The position numbers were made by a program, and so were the translations under genes. From JADHUC01 sp964617665 (GTDB taxonomy: Bacteria; Planctomycetota; Planctomycetia; Pirellulales; Pirellulaceae), in assembly GCA_964617665.1 (NCBI GenBank), contig CAZUAH010000508.1, positions 1-10,114 on the forward strand: a stretch of DNA of 10,114 nt, given 5' to 3'. Below, piece after piece: positions 1-7,600 of this stretch. The notes beneath the pieces are model-generated. The model was not told the origin of the DNA. It ran no database searches and saw only the letters and a program-made list of their open reading frames with translations. Numbering within the stretch: position 1 is the first letter of the stretch; every line of letters begins with the position of its first letter.

Positions 1-1
1 T

Positions 2-52
2 CCTGCAAAACACGTGGCCGAGGGCAAGAAATGTCACTTTCCCGACAACAAC
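2..52 (+). CDS. Possible 3' end of an upstream gene (very partial)
   Basis: The frame beginning at base 2 is open for 16 codons and stops with TAG at 50-52, giving a tail that ends in KKCHFPDNN. It could be the C-terminus of a gene lying to the left, since the intergenic leader of the sulfatase starts right after it. The stretch is too short to recognise a family. The other two frames are also open for about 20 and 35 codons, so this is only a guess. Confidence 0.15.
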
Positions 53-110
53 TAGTTACATGAGGCCGAAAACCGATCGAGACCGTCGATGCGTATGAAC
101 CACTTGGACG

Positions 111-139
111 GCAACAGCTCTATGCTCGCAAGCTGTTGC
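111..139. promoter_or_regulatory. Perfect 9-bp inverted repeat in the sulfatase leader
   Basis: GCAACAGCT at 111-119 is the exact reverse complement of AGCTGTTGC at 131-139, separated by an 11-nt loop. It lies 80 nt upstream of the sulfatase start. No T-run follows it, so it is not a typical intrinsic terminator. It could be an operator for a dimeric regulator or an mRNA hairpin in the 5' leader. The symmetry is seen directly; any function is inferred. Confidence 0.5.
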
Positions 140-207
140 ATCCGGCGCCCCACCGTTCAAGCTAGGCGGAATCGACGGGAGATTCCCAGGTCACGATCAA
201 GGTCCGC

Positions 208-213
208 GGGAGG
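208..213 (+). promoter_or_regulatory. Shine-Dalgarno site of the sulfatase
   Basis: GGGAGG lies five nt before ATG 219. It supports this start over the nearer ATG at 214, which is followed at once by a TAA stop. Confidence 0.6.
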
Positions 214-218
214 ATGTA

Positions 219-1187
219 ATGTCACGAGTTTCTTCTCTGCTTTGTATCGCTGTTGCACTGATTGCGAACACGTCACCACGTGCGGATGAGCATCCGAATG
301 TGCTGTTCTTCGCCATCGACGACCTGAGGCCCGAGTTGGGGTGTTATGGGCACGCGATGGTCAAGAGCCCAAACATCGACCGGTTGGCATCGCAGGGTCT
401 GCTGTTTGAACGCGCATACTGCCAGCAAGCGGTCTGTGCGCCGTCTCGGATCAGTCTGTTGACGGGCTTGCGGCCGGATTCCACCGGTATCTACGACCTA
501 AGTCATCCTCTGCGCCAGACTCGGCCGGAGCTGCTGTCGATGCCGCATCATTTCAAGGACAACGGGTACGAGACCGTTTCGCTCGTCAAGATCTATCATC
601 ACACCGGCGACGACAACTTGATCGGTTGGACTGGCAACGCATGGCGCCCCGAGGGTGAGTGGAAAGGCCGCGGCTATCTCGATCCGAAGTCGTTCGATCG
701 GATTCAATCGCGTGAACAGACACGCGGCTGCACGGGCGTAGGTCCTGCGTACGAATCGCCGGACGTGGAAGACGGCGACTATCCGGATGGGAAGATCCCC
801 GACCAGTGCGAAGGGACCAGTGTGGTACCGTTGCTAGAAGACCCGATTCGGTCTTGGAAGGAGGCCGCATTCAGCCAGTATCCACGCGGCAAGGTCATGG
901 GCTACTCGATTCGTTGCGGCAAGTGGCGGTACACCGAGTGGATCGACTGCAAGACCGGTCGCGTCGCAGCGAAGGAGTTGTACGACCATTCGGCCGGCCC
1001 CGCGGCCAACCGCAACCTGGCCACAGATCCGGCCTTCGGCGATACGGTCAAACGCTTGGCCGCGCTGCTTGACGGTGGCCAAGGCTGGAAAAGCATGAGG
1101 GAGAGACTAGCTACTCACGTTCCGCACCCCCTGAAGCAAGTTTTGCCGGGGAGTCTCATGCCCCAACGCGGCAGCATTTTCGCTTGA
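219..1187 (+). CDS. Iduronate-2-sulfatase-like sulfatase with an internal in-frame deletion
   Basis: This is a type I (formylglycine) sulfatase of the kind that removes sulfate from polysaccharides outside the cytoplasm. Residues 1-22 form a Sec-type signal peptide with likely cleavage after SPRA. The start ATG has GGGAGG five nt upstream. The metal-binding pair D34-D35 lies in FAIDDLRPELG, and the sulfatase signature CAPSR is at 73-77, with C73 as the residue converted to formylglycine. K124 and H127 of the active site are also present. At about residue 196 the protein jumps from the region expected near residue 190 (DGKIPDQ) directly to the C-terminal subdomain (CEGTSVVPLL, then YPRG...MGYSIRCGKWRYTEW and ELYDH). 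The central segment that normally carries the second metal ligands (Asp-His-Gly) is missing. The protein is 322 residues against roughly 480-550 for the family. It is probably inactive, although the frame is intact. The last 20 or so residues are read into the adjoining IS remnant. The sulfatase call is firm; the exact substrate class is inferred. Confidence 0.85.
   Translation: MSRVSSLLCIAVALIANTSPRADEHPNVLFFAIDDLRPELGCYGHAMVKSPNIDRLASQGLLFERAYCQQAVCAPSRISLLTGLRPDSTGIYDLSHPLRQTRPELLSMPHHFKDNGYETVSLVKIYHHTGDDNLIGWTGNAWRPEGEWKGRGYLDPKSFDRIQSREQTRGCTGVGPAYESPDVEDGDYPDGKIPDQCEGTSVVPLLEDPIRSWKEAAFSQYPRGKVMGYSIRCGKWRYTEWIDCKTGRVAAKELYDHSAGPAANRNLATDPAFGDTVKRLAALLDGGQGWKSMRERLATHVPHPLKQVLPGSLMPQRGSIFA
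1112..1143 (+). repeat. Left terminal inverted repeat of the IS remnant
   Basis: Reading inward it starts TACTCACGTTCCGCACC and ends GCAAGTTT. It matches the reverse complement of 1880-1911 at 25 of 32 ungapped positions. The mismatches are at inward positions 6, 10, 18 and 21-24, so an outer block of 20 bp (17 identical) and an inner block of 8 bp (all identical) are conserved. Confidence 0.75.
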
Positions 1188-1771
1188 AGGCGGTGAGGCG
1201 ATTTGGCGGGATGCCCATGTAACGCATCAACATCCTCTGCACTTCAGTGAGATCGGCGAGCCGACGGCTGATTGTTCCGCGGTCCTTCATGATGACGATA
1301 CACAATGTCGAGAAGGCTTCTAGAATCGATTTGCCCGTTGGTGCTGCGCTCGGACGATTCTCGGGGTAAAGACCATACATCGGTTTTCCCTTGAGACTGC
1401 GACGAACGGCACGTTCCATCAGCGACATCACCATCAACGCCCATACCAAGACCTGCAGCAAGCCGCCCATACGTTCCGGTTTCTCCAGATCCAAAACGCG
1501 GCCCAGCCGATCATCGTTCAGTTGTTCCTGAGGCACTCCATAGTACTCAGTCAGCGATGCTTGCTCCGCCCATTGCCCGACGCGAAAAAACGCCTTGGGA
1601 GCCAGCAGACGATTACAAATCAGAATCTCTGTCAAAAACGCCCAAAGGAACATCTCCTTCCCAGGGCACCAACTCGTCTATCCTCTTCCCAACTTCCAAC
1701 TCTTCCAAGAACGCTTGAACGACGGGCAAACCACCGACAATGCGAGTTTGGAAGCGCGTCCCTGCGTCCAT
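1156..1771 (-). pseudogene. IS1634-family transposase, frameshifted and core-deleted
   Basis: The original start is the ATG at 1771-1769, with AGGAGG (1785-1780 on the minus strand) eight nt upstream. From there the frame reads MDAGTRFQTRIVGGLPV, then EELEVGKRIDELVPWEGDV, typical of the DUF4277 N-terminus of IS1634 transposases. A run of five A on the + strand (1634-1638) then shifts the frame. Removing one base joins it cleanly to LTEILICNRLLAPKAFFRVG and YYGVPQEQLNDDRLGRVLD. At about 1490 the protein jumps from the end of DUF4277 to the C-terminal part (EKPERMGGLLQ, LMERAVRRSL, LYPENRPSAAPT, GIPPNRLTAF), so the whole DDE catalytic domain is absent. About 205 codons remain of a family size near 550. 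In the downstream reading frame a TAG occurs at 1678-1680, so only the 165-codon part from 1653 is open. It is not functional. Confidence 0.8.
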
Positions 1772-1879
1772 CTTGTGGGCCTCCTAGCCAAGCAATCAAT
1801 AAACGATCGTCGCAACACGATCAGCGCGATCCTATTGACCTTGCCTAAGATCCCAAATCTGCCCTATCTTGTCACCACC

Positions 1880-1911
1880 AAACTTGCGATGGGTGGTGCG
1901 GTACGGGAGTA
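1880..1911 (-). repeat. Right terminal inverted repeat of the IS remnant
   Basis: Read on the minus strand from 1911 inward it starts TACTCCCGTACCGCACC and ends GCAAGTTT. It pairs with 1112-1143. It lies about 110 nt upstream of the transposase start, a normal position for the left (promoter-proximal) end of an IS. Confidence 0.75.
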
Positions 1912-1985
1912 TCTGTACTACAAATCCAAAAGATCGTTAGGTTCTTCACAGCGTTAGCGACCAGCAAGAGCGGGCCAGTGCCAAC

Positions 1986-2004
1986 CGAGCGGTAGCTCGA
2001 TTTT
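1986..2004 (+). other. Small hairpin followed by TTTT in the pgk leader
   Basis: CGAGC (1986-1990) and GCTCG (1995-1999) can pair around a GGTA loop, and an A and four T follow. This resembles a short intrinsic terminator or attenuator, 70 nt before pgk, that would stop read-through from the left. The stem is only 5 bp, so the call is weak. Confidence 0.25.
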
Positions 2005-2060
2005 GGGTGGCGGCCCTGCCGTCCTGTGAGACTCCTTTTCCCGATTTGCTCGTCTTCATC

Positions 2061-2066
2061 AAGAGG
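2061..2066 (+). promoter_or_regulatory. Shine-Dalgarno site deciding the pgk start
   Basis: AAGAGG sits seven nt before ATG 2074 and favours this codon over the upstream in-frame start at 2026. Confidence 0.5.
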
Positions 2067-2073
2067 CTGCGGA

Positions 2074-3291
2074 ATGAAACTGAACAAGAGAACCATCGCT
2101 CAGGTGGATGTGAAGGGCAAGTTCGTCTTCATGCGAGTGGACTTTAACGTGCCACTCAGAGACGGCCAGATTGCCGACGATCGGCGCATTCGTCTGTCGC
2201 TTGATTCTATCCGCAACGTCATCGGTCGCGGCGGGCGGTTGATTCTCGCCAGCCATTTGGGGCGGCCGGCGGGGATAGGGCCCGAAAGAGGTCTCAGTCT
2301 CGCACCCTGCGCGGCTCGTTTGGCCGAGCTACTGCCGCCGACCACAAACGTGAAGCTGGCCCCCGACTGCGTTGGCGACGCGGTGGAGGACATGGTTCTG
2401 GAAATGGACGACGGCGACGTGCTTCTGTTGGAGAACCTGCGTTTCCACCACGGCGAGAAGGCTCGCGATCCCGGCTTTGCCGCCCAGTTGGCCTCGCTAG
2501 CCGAAGTCTATTGCCACGAATCGTTCGGGACAGCCCACCGAAAGGACGCCTCGATGATCGCGGTCCCGGAAGAGATGGGAACGCACGGTGCGCCGCGAGT
2601 GGCCGGGGTCTTGCTGGCCCACGAAGTCGACGTGTTGTCAGAAGCCTTCGACAAGCCACGGCATCCGTTCGTTGCGCTTCTTGGCGGAGCCAAGGTATCC
2701 GACAAGTTGGTAGCCATCGAAAATGTGATGAAACGTGTGGACACTGTGCTGATCGGTGGCGGAATGGCCTATACGTTTCTGTTGGGACAGGGCCTGACGG
2801 TTGGCGGCAGCCTGGTCGATTCGGATTCCGCCGCCAAATCAGCGCAACTTTTGCGTCAAGCGGAAAAGAGCAATACGAGAGTTCTGCTTCCATCGGATCA
2901 CCTCTGTGGCCAGCGAATCAGCGACGACGCGCAAACCAAGGTATCGAATCAGGCAATTCCCAGCGGATGGAAAGGCTTGGACATCGGCCCCAAGACGCTC
3001 CAACAATTCAACGGCGAGATCGCAAAAGCAAAGACTATCTACTGGAACGGGCCGATGGGGGCCTTTGAGCACGAGCCGTTTGCTGGCGGGACTCGCACCC
3101 TGGCGGAGGTCATTGCGTTGGCCACAAGCCAACATGGTCTGACCAGCATCATCGGCGGCGGCGATAGTGCGTCCGCCGTGTTGCAGTCCGGTTTAACTGA
3201 TCAAATGAGCCACGTCTCGACCGGAGGCGGCGCCAGTTTGCACATGTTGGAAGGCCACAAATTCCACAGCGTCGAACTGTTGGATGCATGA
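2074..3291 (+). CDS. pgk: Phosphoglycerate kinase
   Basis: This cytoplasmic glycolytic/gluconeogenic enzyme interconverts 1,3-bisphosphoglycerate + ADP and 3-phosphoglycerate + ATP. The 405 residues match the usual length. Visible motifs are MRVDFNVPL (20-28), substrate-binding SHLGRP (60-65), LLENLRFHHGEKAR (118-131), SFGTAHR (150-156), GGAKVSDK with the nucleotide-site lysines K207 and K211, the GLDIGP loop (301-306), YWNGPMGAFEHEPFA (323-337), IIGGGDSASAV (359-369) and STGGGAS (382-388). All expected catalytic and binding residues appear present. I chose ATG 2074 because AAGAGG lies 7 nt upstream and the protein then begins at the normal family position (MKLNKRTIAQVDVKGK). An upstream in-frame start at 2026 would add 16 residues of no family similarity. 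One local oddity is YCHESFGTAHRKDASMIAV, where most homologues read VNDAFGTAHRAHAST. It stands alone, with no other glycolytic gene in the window, and is preceded by the IS remnant. Confidence 0.95.
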   Translation: MKLNKRTIAQVDVKGKFVFMRVDFNVPLRDGQIADDRRIRLSLDSIRNVIGRGGRLILASHLGRPAGIGPERGLSLAPCAARLAELLPPTTNVKLAPDCVGDAVEDMVLEMDDGDVLLLENLRFHHGEKARDPGFAAQLASLAEVYCHESFGTAHRKDASMIAVPEEMGTHGAPRVAGVLLAHEVDVLSEAFDKPRHPFVALLGGAKVSDKLVAIENVMKRVDTVLIGGGMAYTFLLGQGLTVGGSLVDSDSAAKSAQLLRQAEKSNTRVLLPSDHLCGQRISDDAQTKVSNQAIPSGWKGLDIGPKTLQQFNGEIAKAKTIYWNGPMGAFEHEPFAGGTRTLAEVIALATSQHGLTSIIGGGDSASAVLQSGLTDQMSHVSTGGGASLHMLEGHKFHSVELLDA

Positions 3292-3378
3292 GTTGCGTGT
3301 GTTCCGCGGCCTCGGTGGCGTTATCTGCGCCCAGGTCGATCGCTCCTGCCAAGTGGGGACGACAATGCGTAGATCCAG

Positions 3379-3404
3379 CGGGGCGCCCAGCCAGGATCGC
3401 CCCG
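3379..3404 (+). other. GC-rich hairpin downstream of pgk
   Basis: CGGGGCG (3379-3385) and CGCCCCG (3398-3404) form a perfect 7-bp stem around a 12-nt loop, 88 nt after the pgk stop. There is no T-run directly after it; a T-rich stretch occurs only at 3441-3457. It may slow or end pgk transcription or protect the 3' end of the mRNA. The rest of 3292-3556 holds no gene I can support. Confidence 0.3.
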
Positions 3405-3556
3405 GTATCCCTTCTTCGCGAGCATCCATGACTCGTCTCTCCTTTTTCGGTTTTTTCGACGGGTTTCTGGCGGGTTGAGGCGATGGTTTGCGAGTTTAGG
3501 TATAGAGGCCCTTGAAGAGGTATACACTGATCGCTGAGCGTGTGGAGGAGGCTTGG

Positions 3557-3886
3557 ATGCAAATGCTTGCTGGTGAACGGTTTGCGTCGATGGATCGGGC
3601 GTTTCTGAACGCTGTCCGATCGGTTCTGCTGATGATTGACGAGTTCTCACATCGCCACCCGCTTACTTCCCAAATCGACGATCTTCGCGGAGCGATCGCG
3701 GACCTGGCGCTTCCAGCCGACAAACACGGTTGCGCAATGCAGCGAATCAGAAATATCCATCGTTACCTAGCCGCTGGAGAGAACGGCGCGGCCATCTACG
3801 AATTGAGGGCACTTCTGCAGGGGCTATCCGAATGGGCCAAAGCGAACAATGACGCTTTGGCATTCGCACCCATGCCGGCTGTCTAG
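3557..3886 (+). CDS. Small helical protein of unknown function
   Basis: I do not recognise this family. The product is 109 residues if it starts at ATG 3557, which has an excellent Shine-Dalgarno site (GGAGGAGG at 3544-3551, spacing 5). A TTG at 3512 would add 15 residues (KRYTLIAERVEEAW), but its ribosome binding site is weaker and an in-frame stop lies just upstream at 3503. The sequence is rich in Ala, Leu, Arg and Glu without Pro-rich breaks, and looks like three or four amphipathic helices (around AFLNAVRSVLLMIDEF, DDLRGAIADLAL, CAMQRIRNIHRYLAAG and AIYELRALLQGLSEWAKANN). There is no signal peptide, membrane segment or catalytic motif. It is a single gene between pgk and the sigma factor promoter. 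Fold, but not function, can be inferred; it might bind another protein through helix packing. Confidence 0.65.
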   Translation: MQMLAGERFASMDRAFLNAVRSVLLMIDEFSHRHPLTSQIDDLRGAIADLALPADKHGCAMQRIRNIHRYLAAGENGAAIYELRALLQGLSEWAKANNDALAFAPMPAV

Positions 3887-3975
3887 CCTCGCAGTGCCCG
3901 TAGCACCCACATCACCTGCGTTGAAGAAACGTGCACATGCGCTCGGTCTGGGGTACGCGCAGATGGCTGAGTCGT

Positions 3976-4004
3976 TTGATTTGGGATTGGCATTGGATTA
4001 GAAT
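3976..4004 (+). promoter_or_regulatory. Sigma70-like promoter of the sigma factor/kinase operon
   Basis: TTGATT (3976-3981; 4 of 6 to TTGACA) and TAGAAT (3999-4004; 5 of 6 to TATAAT) are separated by exactly 17 nt. Transcription would start near 4011, leaving a 5' leader of about 40 nt before ATG 4052. This is the best housekeeping-type promoter I see in the window. It implies that the operon is not solely dependent on its own ECF sigma factor. Confidence 0.6.
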
Positions 4005-4051
4005 CTAGCCCTTATTGATGGCACGACCTGCGCATTGATTGGGGTGTCCGT

Positions 4052-4663
4052 ATGCCGCTCGAAGACACGGTGACAGACTGGATTCACGCCCTGAAGGACG
4101 GGGATCAGCGGGCAGCGCAACAGCTGTGGCAGCACTTTGTGGAACGGTTGCTACAGCTTGCGCGCCACCATCTGGGCCAGACGCCGAGACGAGCGGCTGA
4201 CGAAGAGGACGTCGTACTATCGGTGTTCGACGGACTGTGCCGTGGCGTTCAAGAGGGACGGTTCCCGGATCTGTACGATCGCGATGACCTGTGGCAGATA
4301 CTTGTCATGCTGACCGAACGCAAAGCTTCCAGTCAGCAGCGACGGGAACTCGCTGCCAAGCGAGGCGGCGGAAAGGTCCGCGGCGACTCGCTTCTCCGCC
4401 CTGCGCGGGTATTGGGCGAAGGGGGGCAGACGGGACAATTTGCCGATACGGAACCAACGCCAGATTTTGCCGCTCACACTACTGAAGAGCTTGGCGACCT
4501 GTTGGAGAGACTGAATGATTGGAAGTTGGTGAGGATTGCCGTAGACAAACTGCACGGATACACCAACGAAGAGATTGCCGAGCGAATGGATATCAGCCTT
4601 CGTTCGGTTGAGCGAAAACTCCGTTTGATTCGGACAATTTGGGAGGCGGAACACCGCCCATGA
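4052..4663 (+). CDS. ECF-type RNA polymerase sigma factor
   Basis: This 203-residue protein directs RNA polymerase to a specific promoter set. Region 2 spans about residues 8-95 and includes EEDVVLSVFDGLCRGVQEGRF, typical of planctomycete ECF sigma factors (Pfam Sigma70_ECF type), followed by DDLWQILVMLTERKA. A Gly/Arg-rich linker (102-130) leads to region 4 at about 145-200, whose helix-turn-helix is GYTNEEIAERMDISLRSVERKLRLIR in two parts (Y170-D180 and I181-R194). Region 3 is absent, as in ECF factors. The start ATG has only a weak GGGG upstream. Its TGA overlaps the ATG of the following kinase by ATGA, so the two are translationally coupled. No anti-sigma gene is present. In such planctomycete pairs the fused kinase is thought to control the sigma factor, possibly by phosphorylation, but nothing in the sequence proves this. 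Confidence 0.92.
   Translation: MPLEDTVTDWIHALKDGDQRAAQQLWQHFVERLLQLARHHLGQTPRRAADEEDVVLSVFDGLCRGVQEGRFPDLYDRDDLWQILVMLTERKASSQQRRELAAKRGGGKVRGDSLLRPARVLGEGGQTGQFADTEPTPDFAAHTTEELGDLLERLNDWKLVRIAVDKLHGYTNEEIAERMDISLRSVERKLRLIRTIWEAEHRP
4642..4663 (+). promoter_or_regulatory. Translational coupling junction with hairpin between SD and start
   Basis: GGAGG at 4642-4646 lies 13 nt before ATG 4660, longer than usual. A small stem GGCGG (4645-4649)/CCGCC (4654-4658) with loop AACA lies between. The start and stop codons overlap as ATGA (4660-4663). This layout supports ATG 4660 over the in-frame TTG at 4639 and suggests that ribosomes finishing the sigma factor restart on the kinase and open the hairpin. 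The arrangement is seen; the mechanism is inferred. Confidence 0.5.
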
Positions 4664-7600
4664 CCGAATTGCAGAATAGAGAGAATGCAGCAGCCTCGCC
4701 GTCGATTGAACGGCAACTCGACGGTTTGTGTGACGAGTTCGAGCAGGACTGGGTGCCCGGCCAATCGTCGGAGATCGAGGCCTATCTTGGCCGCATCGCC
4801 GAGTCTCACCGGTCGCGTCTCCTCGGCGAGCTTGTTGCCCTGGAAGTCGAGCTACGTCGTGGCGTGGGTGATACGCCCCACCTGGAGGATTACCACGAAC
4901 GCTTCCCGACAGACGTCAAGGTTATCGACGAGGCGTTCGGCCTGGTTCCGCGTCGATCGCGCCATGGATTGGGCGAAACGGCTGATTTCGGGACTTCCTC
5001 GCGAGCGGTCAGCGGGGATTCGTCGGAGAGCGAACACATACCTCCTGAGCGAATCGGCCCGTACGTCATCAAGGAGATCCTTGGAAGAGGTGGTTTCGGA
5101 TGGGTCTATCTCGGTCATGATCCCGAGTTGGACCGCTTGGTAGCCCTGAAGGTGCCTCGCATGGATCGCTTCTTATCGGCGGATGACATAGACCGCTTCG
5201 TGGAAGAGGCCCGCATGCTTGGTCGGCTGTCGCACCCCGGAATCGTCACCGTGTATGGCGTGCATCGAGAGGGTGATGCGGTGTACATCGTCGAGGAGTA
5301 TATTGAAGGGCAGAACCTTTCTGCTTTGGTCAAAGCGGGCCCACTATCTCAGGAACATGCAGTCCGGTTACTGATCCAGATTGCCGAGGCTGCCGAGTAT
5401 GCGGTTCATCAGGGGCTGGTTCATCGTGACTTGAAACCGGCCAACATTCTACTCGACGGGCAAGGGACGCCGCATCTCGCCGATTTCGGCTTGGCCATCC
5501 ACGAAACACTATTATGGCAGCGTCGGGGCGAGGTGGCAGGTAGTCCGGCCTATATGTCTCCGGAGCAGGTACGAGGCGAGACACATCGACTGGATGGCCG
5601 GAGTGATATCTGGAGCATGGGCGTTATGCTCTACAAGATGCTGCTCGGCCGACGGCCGTTTCTGGGTGAAAGCCGTAAGGAACTGTTCGAGGAAATCAGG
5701 GGCCATCATCCCAAGCCGCCCCGACAGATCGATCCGGACATTCCCAGAGAGCTGGAACGCATCTGCCTGAAGTGCATGTCTAAGAAGATGTCGGAGCGCC
5801 ATGCCACGGCTGGCGATCTGGCGGATGACTTGCGCCATTGGCTCGCGAACCGGGATGCTCCAGAACAGTCGTTCGCAGAAAGTCGGGGCTTGCGATCCGG
5901 CACGACGAGCGAAACGACCGAGCCGGAGTCAACCGACTTGCCCGCAAAGGTTGTCCCCAAGGGTCTCAGGTCCTTCGATGCCGACGATGCCGATTTCTTT
6001 CTCGATTTGCTTTCGGGACCCCGAGACCGAACTGGCTTGCCAGACAGTATCCGTTTCTGGAAGCAGCGTTTGGAAGAGATGGATCCGGATGAAACATCTC
6101 CGATTGCGATCCTGTACGGGCCCAGCGGTTGCGGAAAGTCGTCATTGGTCAAGGCCGGGCTGATACCGCGGCTGGCCGAGAATGTAGTGCCCGTCTACGT
6201 GGAAGCGACTCCCGATGACACGGAAGTCCGACTACTGAAAGGACTGCGCAAGCAGTGCCCCGCCCTCCCGCACGGTGTATCGTTGCCGGAGGTCTTCGAG
6301 AGGCTGCGTGAAGAGGACCGGATTCCTTCGGGCAGAAAGGTCCTTGTCATCTTCGACCAGTTCGAACAGTGGCTGCACGCCAATCGCGGCAGTCTGGACA
6401 CACAGCTTGTGGACGCCTTGCGACATTGTGACGGGCGACGAGTGCAGTGTCTGATCATGGTGCGAGACGATTTTTGGCTGGCAATCAGCCGATTCATGGA
6501 TGCGCTCGAGGTACCGCTGGTCGAAGGCGCCAACAGCGCCCTGGTTGATCTGTTCGACCTGTTTCACGCGGGCAAAGTCCTCACCGATTTCGGACGGGCG
6601 TTTGGGCGGCTCCCGAATGACGGCGATCTAACCGAAGACCAGCAAAATTTCGTAGAACAGGCCGTGACGGAACCTGCAGTCGACGGGAAAGTGGTACCGG
6701 TCCGCTTGGCTCTGTTTGCCGAGATGGTCAAAGGCAAGGCTTGGACGCCAAATACTTTGCGTACGGTAGGCGGCGCTGCCGGTATCGGCGTGGCCTTTCT
6801 CGACGAAACGTTCAGTTCGCAGACAGCTCCACCAGAACATCGGCTACACCAGCGAGCGGCGCGAGCGTGCCTCAAGACGCTCCTTCCGAAAAAAGGCTCG
6901 GTGATCCGAGGCCACATGCGTTCACGACAACAGTTGCTCAAGGCGTCCGGGTACCAGCATCGACCAGAGAAGTTCGACGCATTGGTGCGAATCCTGGACG
7001 GCGAGTTGAGGTTGATCACTCCGACGCAGCCGGACGGAAGTGAATTCTTTGACGAAGAGTCGTCGCCAGCTACCTCCGACGGCGCCTACTACCAACTGAC
7101 ACACGACTATCTGGTCCCCGCTCTGCGCGAATGGCTTACAAGAAAACAACGCGAAACACGACGCGGCCGCGCCGAGCTTCGGTTGGCCGAACGGGCAGGT
7201 TTGTGGAACGCCAAACCGGAGTCGCGGCAGTTGCCTTCATGGCGGGAATGGTCGAGTATCCGCCTGCTGACAAAGAATACCGATTGGACGGCCACGGAAA
7301 GAAAGATGATGCGGGCAGCGGGCGGGCGTCATCTGTTGCGCGGGCTGGCCTTCGCTTGCGGGTTGCTTTTGGTCTGTTTTGGGGGTGTGTGCGGTTACAG
7401 CTACCTTCGCGCAACCGTCTTGGTGGATCGCCTTCTTGGATGCGATACGTCGTATGTGCCTGAAGTTGTTGAAAAAATAGCTCCGTTCCGAATCTGGGCT
7501 GATCCCCTCCTGCGAGAAACGCTGCTCGATACGAAAGACCATCGCAAGGAATGGCAGCCACGACTCGCCCTTCTGCCGGTGGATGCGGACCAAGTCGATC

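Larger units (their letters stand above)
1112..1911 (-). mobile_element. IS1634-type insertion sequence remnant (about 800 bp)
   Basis: The element is bounded by 32-bp imperfect terminal inverted repeats (25 of 32 positions identical) and encloses one degenerate transposase gene on the minus strand. Intact IS1634-group elements are usually about 1.6-2 kb, so more than half is missing, mostly the catalytic core of the transposase. The outer ends may extend 2-3 nt further, since AG matches on both sides. I could not find a convincing target-site duplication, which suggests an old insertion or later rearrangement. The left end lies within the 3' end of the sulfatase reading frame and supplies its present stop codon. 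The element cannot move by itself but might be mobilised in trans. Confidence 0.75.

Noticed and set aside
1104..1919. Target-site duplication around the IS remnant
   Set aside because: The best pairing (AGACT against GTACT, if the ends are moved out by 3 nt) matches at only three of five bases.
1595..1957. Plus-strand 120-codon frame opposite the transposase
   Set aside because: It is the antisense shadow of the transposase N-terminus and the IS right end; the minus strand reads a recognisable DUF4277 sequence.
3193..3429. Minus-strand frame of 78 codons (MDAREEGIPGRSW...) with AGGAGA upstream of its ATG
   Set aside because: It overlaps the 3' end of pgk in antisense by about 100 nt, has no recognisable family and an unlikely residue composition. 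The purine-rich stretch before it can be chance.
3284..3478. Plus-strand 64-codon frame after pgk ending in LSFFGFFDGFLAG
   Set aside because: It starts inside pgk in another frame, has no ribosome binding site and looks like non-coding sequence.
3990..4003. 14-nt exact repeat GCATTGGATTAGAA, at the operon -10 region and again at the kinase stop codon (9343-9356)
   Set aside because: One such match is not very unlikely in 10 kb (about 0.2 expected), and the second copy has no acceptable -35 element, so I do not call an internal promoter.
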